A DNA stretch of 44,778 nt. It comes from Nemertoderma westbladi (lineage: Eukaryota > Xenacoelomorpha > Nemertodermatida > Nemertodermatidae). The stretch spans positions 1 through 44,778 of the forward strand of contig JAUCBJ010004701.1 in NCBI GenBank assembly GCA_032718475.1, in the 5' to 3' direction. The notes under the pieces were generated by a model. That model did no database searches. It was not told where the DNA came from and saw only the letters and a list, made by a program, of their open reading frames with translations. The position numbers and the translations under genes were made by a program. Positions within the stretch are counted from its first letter, which is position 1, and each line of letters opens with the position of its first letter. Shown piece by piece: positions 1 to 10,539 of the stretch.

Positions 1-953
1 CGTTTAAAAAAAATGCAATAATTGGCCGCAACTCACCACCGTAGTTTCCTATAAAATAATGCTAAGTATTTACATCCTAGAACATTCGATAACTATTGTA
101 AATATTGTAATTAATAGATTGGTTGCTTTTTTTACCATATATTATTTTAAATAAATGTGAGATAGTTAGTGCATAGTGAAGTTAGTTTTTATAATATCGT
201 AAACATTATCACTGCATAAAAACGCTATTTACACACCAGATCTTTAAAACATTATCGAACCTTTATTCGCATGCGAAAATAAGGGTTATGCCAGCCTAGA
301 GGCCAAGCAAGGACCGGTAGCCGTAGCAATGCAAGAAGCTACTGTATAAGCAGAGAAGCGTCCTATTGGGAACTGGTTTTATTATTTCCCTTGTGTCCTT
401 CCTGTACAGTCAGACAGTATACGGTACCGTACTTCATAGACCCTATACCAGTATACAGCTACAGAGCTATAGCCGGTGCAGCTGTACAGCGGTATGCAGT
501 AGGCCTACAGTATTATAAAGTCGGTTGTGTGGGTAGTATGGGTAGCCCTCCGGCAATTAAAATTTAGCTAACTACAGTTGGCCTACTGATGTACTGTGTA
601 GCCTACTGATGTAGGTCTACTATCAGACTATAATAATTGTACAGTTGTGGGCGTGCAGACAGAATTACGAGGGCAGGCTAGCAGGAGGGCTGGAGGGGCG
701 TGTACTAACTCAAGAAACTAACAAATCAAAATTAATTACAGAATTATAAAGTAACATTATCAGATAGACCTAACTGCTGAACTGCCTAGCCTTATGTTAC
801 TTCATTATACTGTTATAGGCCTGTAGGCCGACATAATGCTGTAATGACAAAATAACAAAGCAACTAAAACTGTATAATATTGTAATACCGGTAGGCCTAT
901 ATGTTTTGTTATAAATATTTGTGCTCAATCTTTTGGTGTATTACATACCGGGT
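1..953. other. No gene seen (AT-rich DNA)
   Basis: I see no credible ORF, RNA gene or element boundary here. The stretch is rich in the words TAGGCCTA and CGGTA that recur through the whole window. Confidence 0.5.
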
Positions 954-1118
954 GTCCCTTTGAATTAGTTTCTTTTTGGTTTTGAATATCTCGATTTATT
1001 AAATTAATAATATATACCGGTACTCATTTTCCAAACGCTTGAACTATAAAAGAAAGGTAAAAACGCTGTAAAGAACCGAGAGATTCAAAACCAAAAATCG
1101 ATACTAATTCAAAGGGAC
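954..1118. repeat. Hairpin-forming inverted repeat
   Basis: Arms at 954-993 and 1077-1118 are imperfect reverse complements of about 40 bp (the left arm starts GTCCCTTTGAATTAGT; the right arm ends ACTAATTCAAAGGGAC). About 80 bp of AT-rich sequence separates them. It sits directly before the 1.17-kb minisatellite and may be a small MITE or the stem of a larger repeat. Confidence 0.6.
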
Positions 1119-1166
1119 GAACTTTTTTCATACGGCGGGAACGAATGGAACCGTTTCCTTAAGAAA

Positions 1167-2166
1167 TGGAACCGTTTTTTGTTTTGTACATTGGAGGGTC
1201 TTTGTTTTGTACATGGGGGGGGGGGGGTATTTGTTTTGTACATGGGGTCCTTGTTTTGTACATGGGGGGGGGGGGGGGGTGGGGGGTCTTTGTTTTGTAC
1301 ATGGGGGGTCTTTGTTTTGTACATGGGGGGTCTTTGTTTTGTACATGGGGGGTCTTTGTTTTGTACATGGGGAGTCATTGTTTTGTACATAGGGGGGGGT
1401 CTTTGTTTTGTACATGGGGGGGGGGGGGGCAGGGGGGGTCTTTGTTTTGTACATTGGAGGGTCTTTGTTTTGTACATGGGGGGTCTTTGTTTTGTACATG
1501 GGGGGTCTTTTTTTTGTACATGGGGGTCTTTGTTTTGTACATGGAGGGGGGGTCTTTGTTTTGTACATGGGGTGGTCGTTGTTTTGTACATGGGGGGTCT
1601 TTGTTTTGTACATGGGGGTCTTTGTTTTGTACATGGGGGGTCTTTGTTTTGTACATGGGGGGGTCTTTGTTTTGTACATTGGAGGGTCTTTGTTTTGTAC
1701 ATGGGTGGTCTTTGTTTTGTACATGGGGGTCTTTTTTTGTACATGGGGGTCTTTGTTTTGTACATGGAGGGGGGGTCTTTGTTTTGTACATGGGGTGGTC
1801 GTTGTTTTGTAGATGGGGGGGGGGGGGGGGGGTATTTGTTTTGTACATGGGGGGGGGGTCTTTGTTTTGTACATTGGAGGGTCTTTGTTTTGTACATGGG
1901 GGGTCTTTGTTTTGAACATGGGGGTCTTTGTATTGTACATGGGGGGTCGTTGTTTTGTACATGGGGGGGTATTTGTTTTGTACATGGGGGGGTCTTTGTT
2001 TTGTACATTGGAGGGTCTTTGTTTTGTACATGGGGGGGTCTTTGTTTTGAACATGGGGGTCTTTGTTTTGCACATGGGGTGGCCTTTGTTTTGTACATGG
2101 GGGGGTCTTTGTTTTGTACATGGGGGGTCTTTGTTTTGTACATGGGGGGTCTTTGTTTTGTACAGG
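1167..2166 (+). repeat. G-rich 22-bp minisatellite
   Basis: About 44 head-to-tail copies of a unit close to TTTGTTTTGTACATGGGG plus GGTC (about 22 bp; length varies with the G-run). Variant units carry TTGGAGG instead of TGGGG. Several G-runs have expanded to 13-18 bases (1215-1227, 1264-1279, 1815-1832). Long overlapping reading frames exist on both strands (FVLYMGG-type and VQNKDPP-type repeats), but they merely follow the repeat and are not genes. The plus strand is G-rich and could form G-quadruplexes. Confidence 0.95.
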
Positions 2167-2937
2167 TCTTGGGTCTTTGGTCTCTATTTTGTACTCTATC
2201 CATGTACGTACATATGCATTACACACAGAAGGCCGATCGCGATATAGAATAAGTTCAATATATAACGAATTTAAATTGCATTTAATTATGTAATTTGACC
2301 AGTACAGGTGCGCGGATAATACATGTTTCGTTTATATAACACATGTACGTATATAATATGAGAATATACATATGTATTACACACAGTAGGCAGATATAGA
2401 TTAAGTTTAAGTTTAATATAACGAAATTTAATTTAATTACCGGTATGTAACATAATATCACACGAGTCGGGTCGTATACGGTCAATTTGTTTCGAATCTA
2501 AATTGCGGAACAATACATTGTCTATATACACATCATTCAGTGAAAAATTTGCGAATTTCAGTAATATACATGTTTGTTGCATATGCATGACTACCGGATC
2601 CCTTGCTATTACAACTTTAATGGACTGATTAGGACCACTAGCGGGCATATGTGCGACCTCGGACACCATGTTCTTAAAATTATATAACCTGGAGAAGGAA
2701 CTATCGGAGTTATAGATTTTCGAATCAGACCTCCACCCACAGCCCACACCCAGAGCATTTAATTTCATCAGTAATATTTATCGATGACAGTATGGATTTT
2801 TCTGTCTTTTTGGCCAAATCCAACGATTGATTGAATGATTGAACGAATGATTGAATGAATGAACGAATGGTGTTTTACATTTAATATAATAATTTACATT
2901 AATTATCTAGAAATTATCGATAATTTGAAGTCGGGGT
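2167..2937. other. No recognisable gene; one unassigned minus-strand ORF
   Basis: AT-rich sequence. Two stretches (2200-2290 and 2345-2450) share words such as ACACACAG...GATATAGA and look like a degenerate local duplication. A 111-codon minus-strand frame at 2433-2768 has no domain I recognise, no clear splice context and no paralogue in the window, so I do not call it. A GATTGAAT/GAACGAAT tetranucleotide-like tract at 2821-2868 resembles a LINE 3' tail. A run of 18 G follows at 2938-2955. Confidence 0.45.
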
Positions 2938-3056
2938 GGGGGGGGGGGGGGGGGGTCCATATATTACCCAATTGGTGCAAAAAATCTTTAGCCGCTTAAC
3001 TACGCCCCATATAATAACGTTATTTCTGAGAGAGAACAGTTTAATTTCGGTCTGTA

Positions 3057-3380
3057 GGGCGAGCCACGAAGTGAGCGAAACCTTAGCATAGTGGAGTTAA
3101 CCAGTTGTCTGTCTTCGTCGTCGTTGTTTGTCGTCATCTAATTTTTGATCGCAAAGAACTCGGTTATTCCTTGATGACATTAAACCAAACTTTGTTTAAC
3201 ATATTTAATCCGTCAAAAATTTAGAAAGAACCTGAAGTTTGGTCGAAAATCAGATAGTCTGTTAGTCGGTACCGGTAGTCTCGGACCTTTGATAAAACCG
3301 AAAGAAGTCGGTCAATCATCGATGAAATTAAACCAAACGTTGTACGTAAGCAGTCTCGTGCTGCGTGAAGGTCCCACGAA
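3057..3380 (+). repeat. Dispersed repeat family D, copy 1
   Basis: It starts near GGGCGAGCCACGAAGTGAGC and ends near GCTGCGTGAAGGTCCCACGAA (about 320 bp). The same head, body (a segment like ATTCCTTGATGAAATTAAAC followed by CAAACTTGGTA) and tail recur at 38438-38770. A reversed head and body lie at 11230-11450, the body alone at about 8990-9130, and a reversed tail at 7843. Its head, read in reverse, ends GGCTCGCCCTACAG, a splice-acceptor-like string that matters for gene A. Family unknown; no coding capacity. Confidence 0.8.
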
Positions 3381-3439
3381 TGTCTTTATACAGTACTACA
3401 TTACAGTTGTAATAATAAGTGGGGTGTAAACGTTAAGCA

Positions 3440-3712
3440 TACAGTGGTGCAGACACCTGGTGCAGACAGTGGTGCAGACACTGGTGCAGGCAGTGGTGCA
3501 GACACTGGTGCAGACAGTGGTGCACGACACCTGGTGCAGACAGTGGTGCAGACACTGGTGCAGACACTGGTGCAGTCAGTGGTGCAGACAGTGGTGCAGA
3601 CACTGGTGCACGACAGTGGTGCAGACAATGATGCAGACACTGCTGCAGACACTGGTGCAGACACTGGTGCAGACTGTGGTCTAGACAGTGGTGCAGACAA
3701 CTGGTGCAGAGA
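3440..3712 (+). repeat. 12-bp minisatellite
   Basis: About 22 copies of a 12-bp unit alternating CTGGTGCAGACA and GTGGTGCAGACA, with a few CACGACA variants. Because 12 is a multiple of 3, every frame on both strands stays open; the VQTVVQTL-like and APVSAPLS-like frames are by-products. Confidence 0.95.
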
Positions 3713-3796
3713 GCAAAGAGTATTTTCAAACCAGACATGGTACAGTGTAATCATATCGCCCAACGGTGTATCGTCGCATGTTCGAGCGTGAGTTAA

Positions 3797-3898
3797 CAGT
3801 GACACGTTATTCTAACCAATTCAATAAACGAAACTTAATAGAACAGGTTCCAGTTTTATTTTTGGGAGTAATCAGCTGTTATTTGCGTCCAGCCCCAA
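3797..3898 (+). repeat. Dispersed repeat family E, copy 1
   Basis: The segment containing GACACGTTATTCTAACCA, then AATAGAACAGGTTCCAGTTT and GAGTAATCAGCTGTTATT, recurs at 9468-9613, with a diverged copy at about 35377-35480. This copy runs straight into the C-rich minisatellite through GCGTCCAGCCCC; the 9.5-kb copy runs into a 21-C homopolymer through the same word. Confidence 0.8.
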
Positions 3899-4790
3899 AA
3901 CCAATGTCCCTCCCACCGAGACCAGCCCCATCCCCAAATCCAATCTCCCTCCCTCCGAGACCGGCCCCATCCCCCAAACCAATGTCCCTCCCACCGAGAC
4001 CAGCCCCATCCCCAAAACCAATGTCCCTCCCTCCTAGACCAGCCCCATCCCCCAAATCCAATCTCCCTCCCACCGAGACCGGCTCCATCCCCAAAACCAA
4101 TGTCCCATCCCACCGTGACACCAGCACCATCCCCAAAACCAATGTCCCTCCCTCCTAGACCAGCCCCATCCCCCAATACCAATGTCCCTCCCAACGAGAC
4201 CAGCCCCATCCCCCAAACAAATGTCCCTCCCACCGAGACCAGCCCCATCCCCAAAACCAATGTCCCTCCCTCTTAGACCAGCCCCATCCCCCAAACAAAT
4301 GTCCCTCCAACCGAGACCAGCTCCATCCTCAAAACCAATGTCCCTCCCACCGAGACCACCCCCAGCCTCCAAAACCAATGTCCCTCCCTCTTAGACCAGC
4401 CCCATCCCCCAAACAAATGTCCCTCCAACCGAGACCAGCTCCATCCCCAAAACCAATGTCCCACCCACCGAGACATCCCCAAAACCAATGTCCCTCCCTC
4501 CGAGACCAGCCCCATCCCCCAAACCAATGTCCCTCCAACTCTGAGACCTGCCCCATCCCCCAATACCAACGTCCCTCCAACCGAGACCTGCTCCATCCCC
4601 AATACCAATGTCCCTCACACCGAGACCAGCCCCATCCCCAAAACCAATGTCCCTCCCACCGAGACCAGCTCCATCCCCAGAACCAATTGTCCCTCCCACC
4701 GAGAACACCAAAACCAATGTCCCATCCACCGAGACCAGCCCCAACCACAAAACCAATGTCCCATCCACTGAGACCGGTTCCATTTCCAAA
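3891..4790 (+). repeat. 39-bp C-rich minisatellite
   Basis: About 23 imperfect copies of a unit of about 39 bp built from CCAATGTCCCTCCCACCGAG and ACCAGCCCCATCCCCAAAA. Single-base gains and losses of C shift the phase repeatedly. The proline-rich plus-strand frames and glycine-rich minus-strand frames break wherever the unit length changes, which argues against coding. Confidence 0.95.
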
Positions 4791-5199
4791 GGGAATGTTT
4801 TGATAATGTATAATGAAATATTTGTTTCGGATGAATCGCGTATTAGTTTTGGGTTATCCCTTATTTCTTTATTCATTGACTCATTGACATTACTCAAACT
4901 ATGAATAAATAATATAATGTAAAAGGTACAATGGATGAACGAACATTAGTTACGGTACCTTAGTTATTCAAAAACTGCTATTATTCTGGAAATCTGTAAA
5001 AGTAACGAACATTTTAGACATTTTTAACCAATTTTAAACATTTTAAACAAAGTTTACAAATAAAAATTACAAAAACATGGCTGCCGGAAAAATACCATGT
5101 ATAATTTCCTAGAAAGGATCATTGGGCCCTACGATATGTCTTTTTATGAAAATACTAGGATTTTTATTAAATATTTAGATACGCAATTTAAAATAAATA
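4791..5199. other. No gene seen
   Basis: AT-rich DNA between the minisatellite and the foldback element; I see no feature beyond short A/T runs. Confidence 0.5.
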
Positions 5200-6086
5200 C
5201 ACCATAATAACCCTTAATACAACTACCATTTTTGGGGGGTCGGAGCCCCCCCCCCCCCCCCCCCCCATAATTTTTTTCAAATATCAATAAAATGCTACGA
5301 AATTTGGTATGATGATGGATCGACACCTTTTCTTACTGGTAGCCTGGCCGGATTTTTCAATTTCTCAGTTATTTCCATACAACAATCCCTTAAAAAATGT
5401 CTATTTAGCAATGTTTAACCACCTCCGTAGACTTATTTTACGTCTTTGAAATGTAATCTAGATATCATTCGAAGCGCCTTCGTCTGTAGATTCCGAATCT
5501 GAAAACCGTTTTAAATTTAACCAAAAATTGGTAAAGATATTATCAAAATACTAATGTGTAAATTTAGAAACGTAAATCGCTATAATTCTGATGTTTTGTT
5601 GTCTTTATTCTAGAATATTAATTATTATTTAGCTGAGCGTTTAAAACTCTCCATTTTTTTTTCCATTACCCATAATTAATATTCTAGAATGGAGTAAATA
5701 AAACATTAGAATTATAGCGATTTACGTCACATAAATTTACCCCTTAGTATTTTGATAATATCTCCGGAAGTTATTGATGAAATTTACAACGGGTTTCATA
5801 TTCGGAATCTGCAGATGAAGGCTGTTCTAATGATATCTAGATTTCATTCCAAAGACGAAAAATAAAGCCGACGGAGGTGGCTAAATATTGCGAAATAGAC
5901 GATTTTTAACGGCTTGTTGTATCGAAATAGCTCATAAATTAAAAAATCCGGCCAGGCCACCAGTAAGAAAAGGAGTCGATCTATCATCACACCAAATTTC
6001 GTAGCATTTTATTGAAATTTGAAAAAAAATTAGGGGGGGGGGGCTCCGACCCCCTAAAAATGGTTGTTGTATTAAGGGTTATGGTG
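5200..6086. mobile_element. Foldback (near-perfect palindrome) element
   Basis: The whole 887 bp is one inverted repeat: left arm about 5200-5625, right arm about 5673-6086, loop about 47 bp. Outer ends read CACCATAATAACCCTTAATA on the left and its reverse complement (minus a TAA) on the right. TA dinucleotides sit immediately outside both ends (5198-5199, 6087-6088), compatible with a TA target duplication. The arms carry a 21-C run (5246-5266) opposite an 11-G run (6033-6043). No open frame. It is either a non-autonomous foldback transposon or a head-to-head duplication. Confidence 0.85.
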
Positions 6087-6088
6087 TA

Positions 6089-6541
6089 CTGAAATCTAAA
6101 ACCCCAAAAGCCTTTCGGCGTTAAAACATTCTGTCTGCTCCAGGCTAGGCTGTTATAAGTTGTCAGGGTAACTTAAGATGTGATTCCTAATAGAATTACA
6201 GTTAATGACAAGCCGGATAAAAGACCAGGAACATAAATGGGCTTGAACAGTAAATCAATAAAAAAATCCACTGAAAATTTTATATTTTTTTTTATTTTTT
6301 TGGCATTTTTTAACAAAAATATTAGAGAGCAGAAAGTATTTGTTCTAGAACATTCATTTAGTTTTGTATACATCGGGATTTCGGTAACCGGACTAGGCCT
6401 ACTCTTTTTCAATAATTTTTTTCTGAAACAAATATTCGTTGTTTGTAGAAAATTAAAAATAGAACCTAAAAAGGCAATTGAACTTAATTAGCCTATCGCA
6501 ATACAAATTTTTGATTCATTTTATTTCATTCAAAAAATTTC
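6089..6541. other. No gene seen between two inverted-repeat elements
   Basis: AT-rich. The 79- to 84-codon frames on the two strands overlap each other and show no domain. It contains a TGTTCTAGAACA palindrome at 6341-6352. Confidence 0.45.
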
Positions 6542-7304
6542 GGCATTCGTACACCTTGGCTAGGGTAGGGTACCCATTGACCAGATCTTTTATACTAGCT
6601 AGTTTTTGCTACTTTTTTTATAAATGTTATAGAAGATGTGCTAGCTGTCAAATTTGATCAAATTTTTTGTTCTAGAACACATTTTTTTGTTCTAGAACAC
6701 ATTTTTTATTCTTCATACTAGCTAGTTCTTTCAACATTTTTTTTTTTATAAAAGTTAAAGAACATTTGTTGTTCTAGAATATTAAAAAAAAAAATTAAAT
6801 ACGGTAGTACAGGAATCATCATACAACACTTATTAAAAAAAAATCGTCGTTTTAAATGATTAGACCTCTTAGGAACTGCAGACTTTTGAATCTTGAACTT
6901 ATAGGCCTAACACACAAACACACAGTTGTGTTTGATGTTCTACAGTAAATAAGTTTTTTATTTTTTTGATATCTTATAAAAAGAACTAGCTAACACAAAA
7001 TCTAATTTATTCGCTACCATCTTACTGAGTGATGGTAAAATTCTGTATTTCTTCAAGAACAAAAAACTCACGATAAAAGTCATTTTCACAAGAAAAAATT
7101 ATAAAATGAATTTCAAATATAATTGTTTTTCCTTAGCTAAAAAAAGTACTACATAGCTAGCACAAAATCAAAATTACTAGCTACCATCCTACTGTCAGAA
7201 GGTCAAATATTTGTTATAGAAAAAAAACCTCATGATAAAATCCTTTTTCATATGAAAAAAATTGGTCAAACTATGGGTACCGGTACCCAAGGTGTACTAA
7301 TGCC
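6542..7304. mobile_element. MITE-like element upstream of FReD gene A
   Basis: The ends are imperfect inverted repeats of about 45 bp. The left end contains GGCATTCGTACACCTTGG and GGGTACCCATTGACCA. The right end contains TTGGTCAAACTATGGGTACC and CCAAGGTGTACTAATGCC. The interior is AT-rich with repeated CTAGCTAG/TAGCTAGT and TGTTCTAGAACA words. The same words occur in the 15.2-15.7 kb MITE and at 20.7-20.95 kb, so these are probably related elements. Its right end lies about 73 bp before the gene A start codon, so it may overlap that gene's promoter or 5' UTR. Confidence 0.7.
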
Positions 7305-7377
7305 CCCGAGTCATAGTAATGCCAATTATCTCAGAACTTATATTTTAAAGATTTCAATAATACAAATATTATCAAAT

Positions 7378-7843
7378 ATGTCATCCAAATCCAAAACGTC
7401 ATCAGAATCGTTCTACTCGGCCCGGGAAAATTTACCTCCGACGGAAGAAGAGATCATACCTGCCCCGGAGGAACCACAGCCAGTCCCGTCTGTCCCACGC
7501 AGAAGGAGAAAACGGACATCGGTGTTGAAGCGGTTGTGGCGATACATAACAAGCCATGGACCCTGTTTCTGGTTCTGTAGGGCCTTCATTGCTCTCTGTG
7601 TTCTTAGTGTTCTTTACGTGCTGGTGAAATTAGCGATGGGGGATGATTTAAGGAAAGACAAAGTGGATGGGATCAAGACTGTTGGCGTATTTGACACGGA
7701 TGAATATGTTAAGAGTCGATGGATAACCCAGGGTTATGATACCACCACCGAGAATACTACAGCTAGTAGTGGGTTACCCTACACCGAGAATAATACAGCT
7801 AGTAGTGGGTTACCCTACACCGAGAATACTACTGTCTCTACAC
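7378..7843 (+). CDS. FReD membrane protein A, exon 1 (tail, TM, stalk)
   Basis: Encodes the N-terminal 155 residues of a predicted type II single-pass protein. Residues 1-40 are acidic/proline-rich; 41-46 are the basic cluster RRRRKR; about 66-88 are a hydrophobic helix (FCRAFIALCVLSVLYVLVKL). From about 118 follows a Ser/Thr stalk with a duplicated 12-residue unit (TENTTASSGLPY, TENNTASSGLPY) and several N-x-T/S sequons. I chose the ATG at 7378 because the in-frame codons before it lie partly in the upstream MITE. The stalk matches gene B (TTVST) up to 7842, where repeat DNA begins. If spliced, the exon ends after 7843 (AC|GTTCGT). Unspliced, translation would run into repeat sequence and stop at 7953. 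Family known: FReD proteins often bind glycans or act in recognition; the role here is inferred only. Confidence 0.7.
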
Positions 7844-7950
7844 GTTCGTGGGGCCTTCGCGCAGCACGAGGCCCAGTTATGAGATACAAATTAAAATTGT
7901 GCGACTGTATCACAAAATCAGGTTATGAGAGATTAACCAACACCACCAAT

Positions 7951-8990
7951 TAATCAAAGAAAGGGGGACAGTACGTGTTCACCCCTTTTAATCTGCACCC
8001 CCCCCCCCCCTCCCTTCCCACCCACCAATACATAACCGCGACATCTACCACCCACGGAAGGGTAGCACGAACTTATTTCCAAACGCACGTTCAATATGCA
8101 AAGCCAGGTGGTTTATAGGAATATAATCAATGCAGTACTCGTCTTCATTATAAGCCTCTTTGCGTTCGACCTGTTTTGTATTAAAATATATTTATTAAAC
8201 GCAGGCTGACGCTCTTTATAATAATAATACCTAGGGATGCCAGCTTCCAGACTTTCAATCTTTACTGCCGCGCAAACCCCGCAGAGGAAGTTTTGGTTTG
8301 AGAGATCAAGCCCATCGGGCGATTATTGAAAAATGGTCACACTTCACATCAAAAAATTAACATCCCCATCACCAAAAATGGTTTCCATATCCTAAAAGTA
8401 TGGTATCTAAAGTGTAGGAAATGGGTATGGATGAGTAAATATTTGATCGCTTAGAAAAAATACTGGGATGTAAAGTCTGCTGAAAATTGATAACATAATT
8501 ATCCTAATAATTTACGTTTTTAAAAGTAATTTAAAAATATTATGGTATACATTACCATGCAAAATGCATGCATATTTTGGAAGCACCACTGCAGTAAACC
8601 ATTTCACAAAAATAATTATTGGATTTCAGTAAGCCATCTTACGGAAACAAATGATTTGCTCACTAGTGCTGGAAATTCCGTCAGTCACAGAAATTAGCAG
8701 TAAAGTTTAGTTATTCTGAAACAGAAAGGCTTTCTGGCAAACTTTCTTATCCACAAATTCAGATATTCTCCTGACCACAATGCATGACAAGGACTTTGCT
8801 GTGAAATTAGCGTAGGCTGACTGGTGACTGATGAATTATCAAATATTATATTTTCCATGAATGCAGGGTCCATATTTAAAAGAAGATGACTAGATTTTCG
8901 TAAAGAATTTAATTGAAACAGTATTTAATAATAAATAAATTAATTATCGCTCGAGTTCCTGCAGCTTTTATTCGTGGCAGGAATGTTTGA
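7951..8990. other. Interior of the gene A insertion, left part; nothing recognised
   Basis: A 13-C run at 7998-8010 is followed by AT-rich sequence with no usable ORF. I recognise no element here. Confidence 0.45.
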
Positions 8991-9290
8991 ACGCTAATAA
9001 GTCGGTCAATCATGGATGAAATGGAACCAAACTTGGTACACTTGTAGTCTTAAAAAAATTTAGAAATTCTACACACAGACAGACTTCTACAGTTCCCCGG
9101 TCTGCCGCTAGGGGGCGAATTAACAGAAACGTAAAAATAGCTGTAATTATAGAACCAACGATCAGATTCATCTGAAATTTAGTAGTAGTTACCTAAGAGC
9201 ATTGCTTAATTAGAAATTCTACAGAGACTTTTACAGTTCCTGTCTGCCGCTAGTGGGGAATTGTTAGAGCTCCAGTTCAACGTGCTTAGC
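8990..9290 (+). repeat. Dispersed repeat family D, partial copy with internal duplication
   Basis: It begins with the family D body (GTCGGTCAATCATGGATGAA, then CCAAACTTGGTACAC). A segment containing TTAGAAATTCTACA and GTCTGCCGCTAG appears twice (9059-9112 and 9207-9256), a partial direct duplication. The end carries a short palindrome, CGTGCTTAGCACG (9279-9291). Confidence 0.65.
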
Positions 9291-9467
9291 ACGGTTTAAT
9301 AAACAATCAATTAATTATTTTATTCAATACAGTAATTATAACAGTAAAATGCAATGTATTCTATTTTTTAGTGAAATCAAGAGATAGGAGGGGGGTGGGA
9401 CTGGACGCAAATCCCATCTTGGCGAATTAATATCCCGCCTCAATATTAATTTCTAAATTTTGGGAAA

Positions 9468-9635
9468 GGAGCAGGTTACAGTGGCACGTTATTTTAACCA
9501 AAACAATAAAGTAAACACAATAGAACAGGTTACAGTTTTATTTTTGAGAGTAATCAGCTGTTGTTATTTGCGTCCAATTTCCCCTGGAGAGGGATGAATT
9601 TTTATTGCGTCCAGCCCCCCCCCCCCCCCCCCCCC
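9468..9635 (+). repeat. Dispersed repeat family E, copy 2, ending in C21
   Basis: Matches 3797-3898 (GGCACGTTATTTTAACCA, AATAGAACAGGTTACAGTTT, GAGTAATCAGCTGTTG). Like copy 1 it reaches the word GCGTCCAGCCC, but here the C-rich part is a homopolymer of 21 C (9615-9635) instead of a minisatellite. Confidence 0.75.
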
Positions 9636-9769
9636 TATCTTGAAATCAAATACCAAAAATATATTTATTATATGAACAATCTATTTGGAAATTGTAAGTT
9701 CGGCCTATCTCTTTACCATAAGCTCAGTATCTTTATCTGGTGTGTTTTTATTATTTTACCAATTATTTA

Positions 9770-10395
9770 ATATGTTTGATAGAATTGAACAACACCGCCC
9801 AACACAACCAACTCTCTATCCGCCTCGAGCATCGAGAATACGAGAAACTCGATCGAAATACCTGCTTATCCCAGTAGTATCCGTCCGTAGTCTAGTCACC
9901 GGACCGCTGCGGTTTACTCCCGTAGAACAGTAGAATTCCCGCAGCTTCCGACCCAATTCGACAACGAATTCGCTTCACACTTTCGCGTCACAGAGAACGT
10001 AATCCAGTGCGATAACGTCTGCCCAACGTTCAACCATTTCCCCCAGGCGATCCCAGGATCCGGGCCGCCGCTAAACCCAGATCGCAATCCTCGTCGATTC
10101 GTCCAGTCGTCGACGTAAGTCAGTAAGTGGGACTCTTCCCACCGCACTCCAAGGTGGGTGACCGGAGTGAGGCATGATGAACTTGGCAGTGGCCCGCATT
10201 ACGATCTGACCGACCGCCGTATTCCCAGTGTCTGAGTGTAGTAAATACCCAAATAGAATCGTACTGACAAACAAGCAATTCCGTAGTATTCCCCCGTTAA
10301 TCACCTCTTGAAGCAACTCGGCTGCTCGGGTCCAGATACATCGGACTGTCGGGAGCGTTTCAGACATCAGACAGTAATGGAGCGGCATTTGCGAA
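9770..10395. other. GC-richer island with frames on both strands; possible decayed coding sequence
   Basis: This part is clearly less AT-rich than its surroundings. On the plus strand one open frame runs to a stop at 9931-9933 (ending ...GPLRFTPVEQ). A second frame is open from 9891 (passing ...QCDNVCPTFNHF...) to a donor-like GTAAGT at 10116. On the minus strand there are frames at 9914-10147 and 10071-10388 (105 codons). I recognise no domain in any of them. It may be a frameshifted gene or transposase fragment carried in the gene A insertion; strand undecided. Confidence 0.3.
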
Positions 10396-10539
10396 TATTT
10401 CCAATGGTTTTATAATAAATAAGGGGATTCAACAGTTCAATGCTAAAACAAATGGATTATTCCTAACCCCACCCCAATACAGCAATATACCTAACAGTAT
10501 ATAGCTTAGGTACCACAGTCTGACTAGCTTTAAATATTA

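Noticed and set aside
1109-2252. Very long overlapping ORFs on both strands
   Set aside because: They translate the 22-bp minisatellite (VQNKDPP / FVLYMGG repeats) in several frames at once; no independent coding signal.
2433-2768. 111-codon minus-strand ORF
   Set aside because: No domain, no paralogue, no clear splice sites; kept only as a note.
3856-4897. Proline-rich or glycine-rich proteins
   Set aside because: By-products of the 39-bp C-rich minisatellite; frame changes with each indel in the unit.
7252-7377. Longer N-terminus for gene A
   Set aside because: The upstream in-frame codons lie mainly in the MITE terminal repeat; the ATG at 7378 is a better start.
9914-10147. YVDD-containing minus-strand frame as a reverse transcriptase
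   Set aside because: No other RT motif around it; YVDD here is a chance string.
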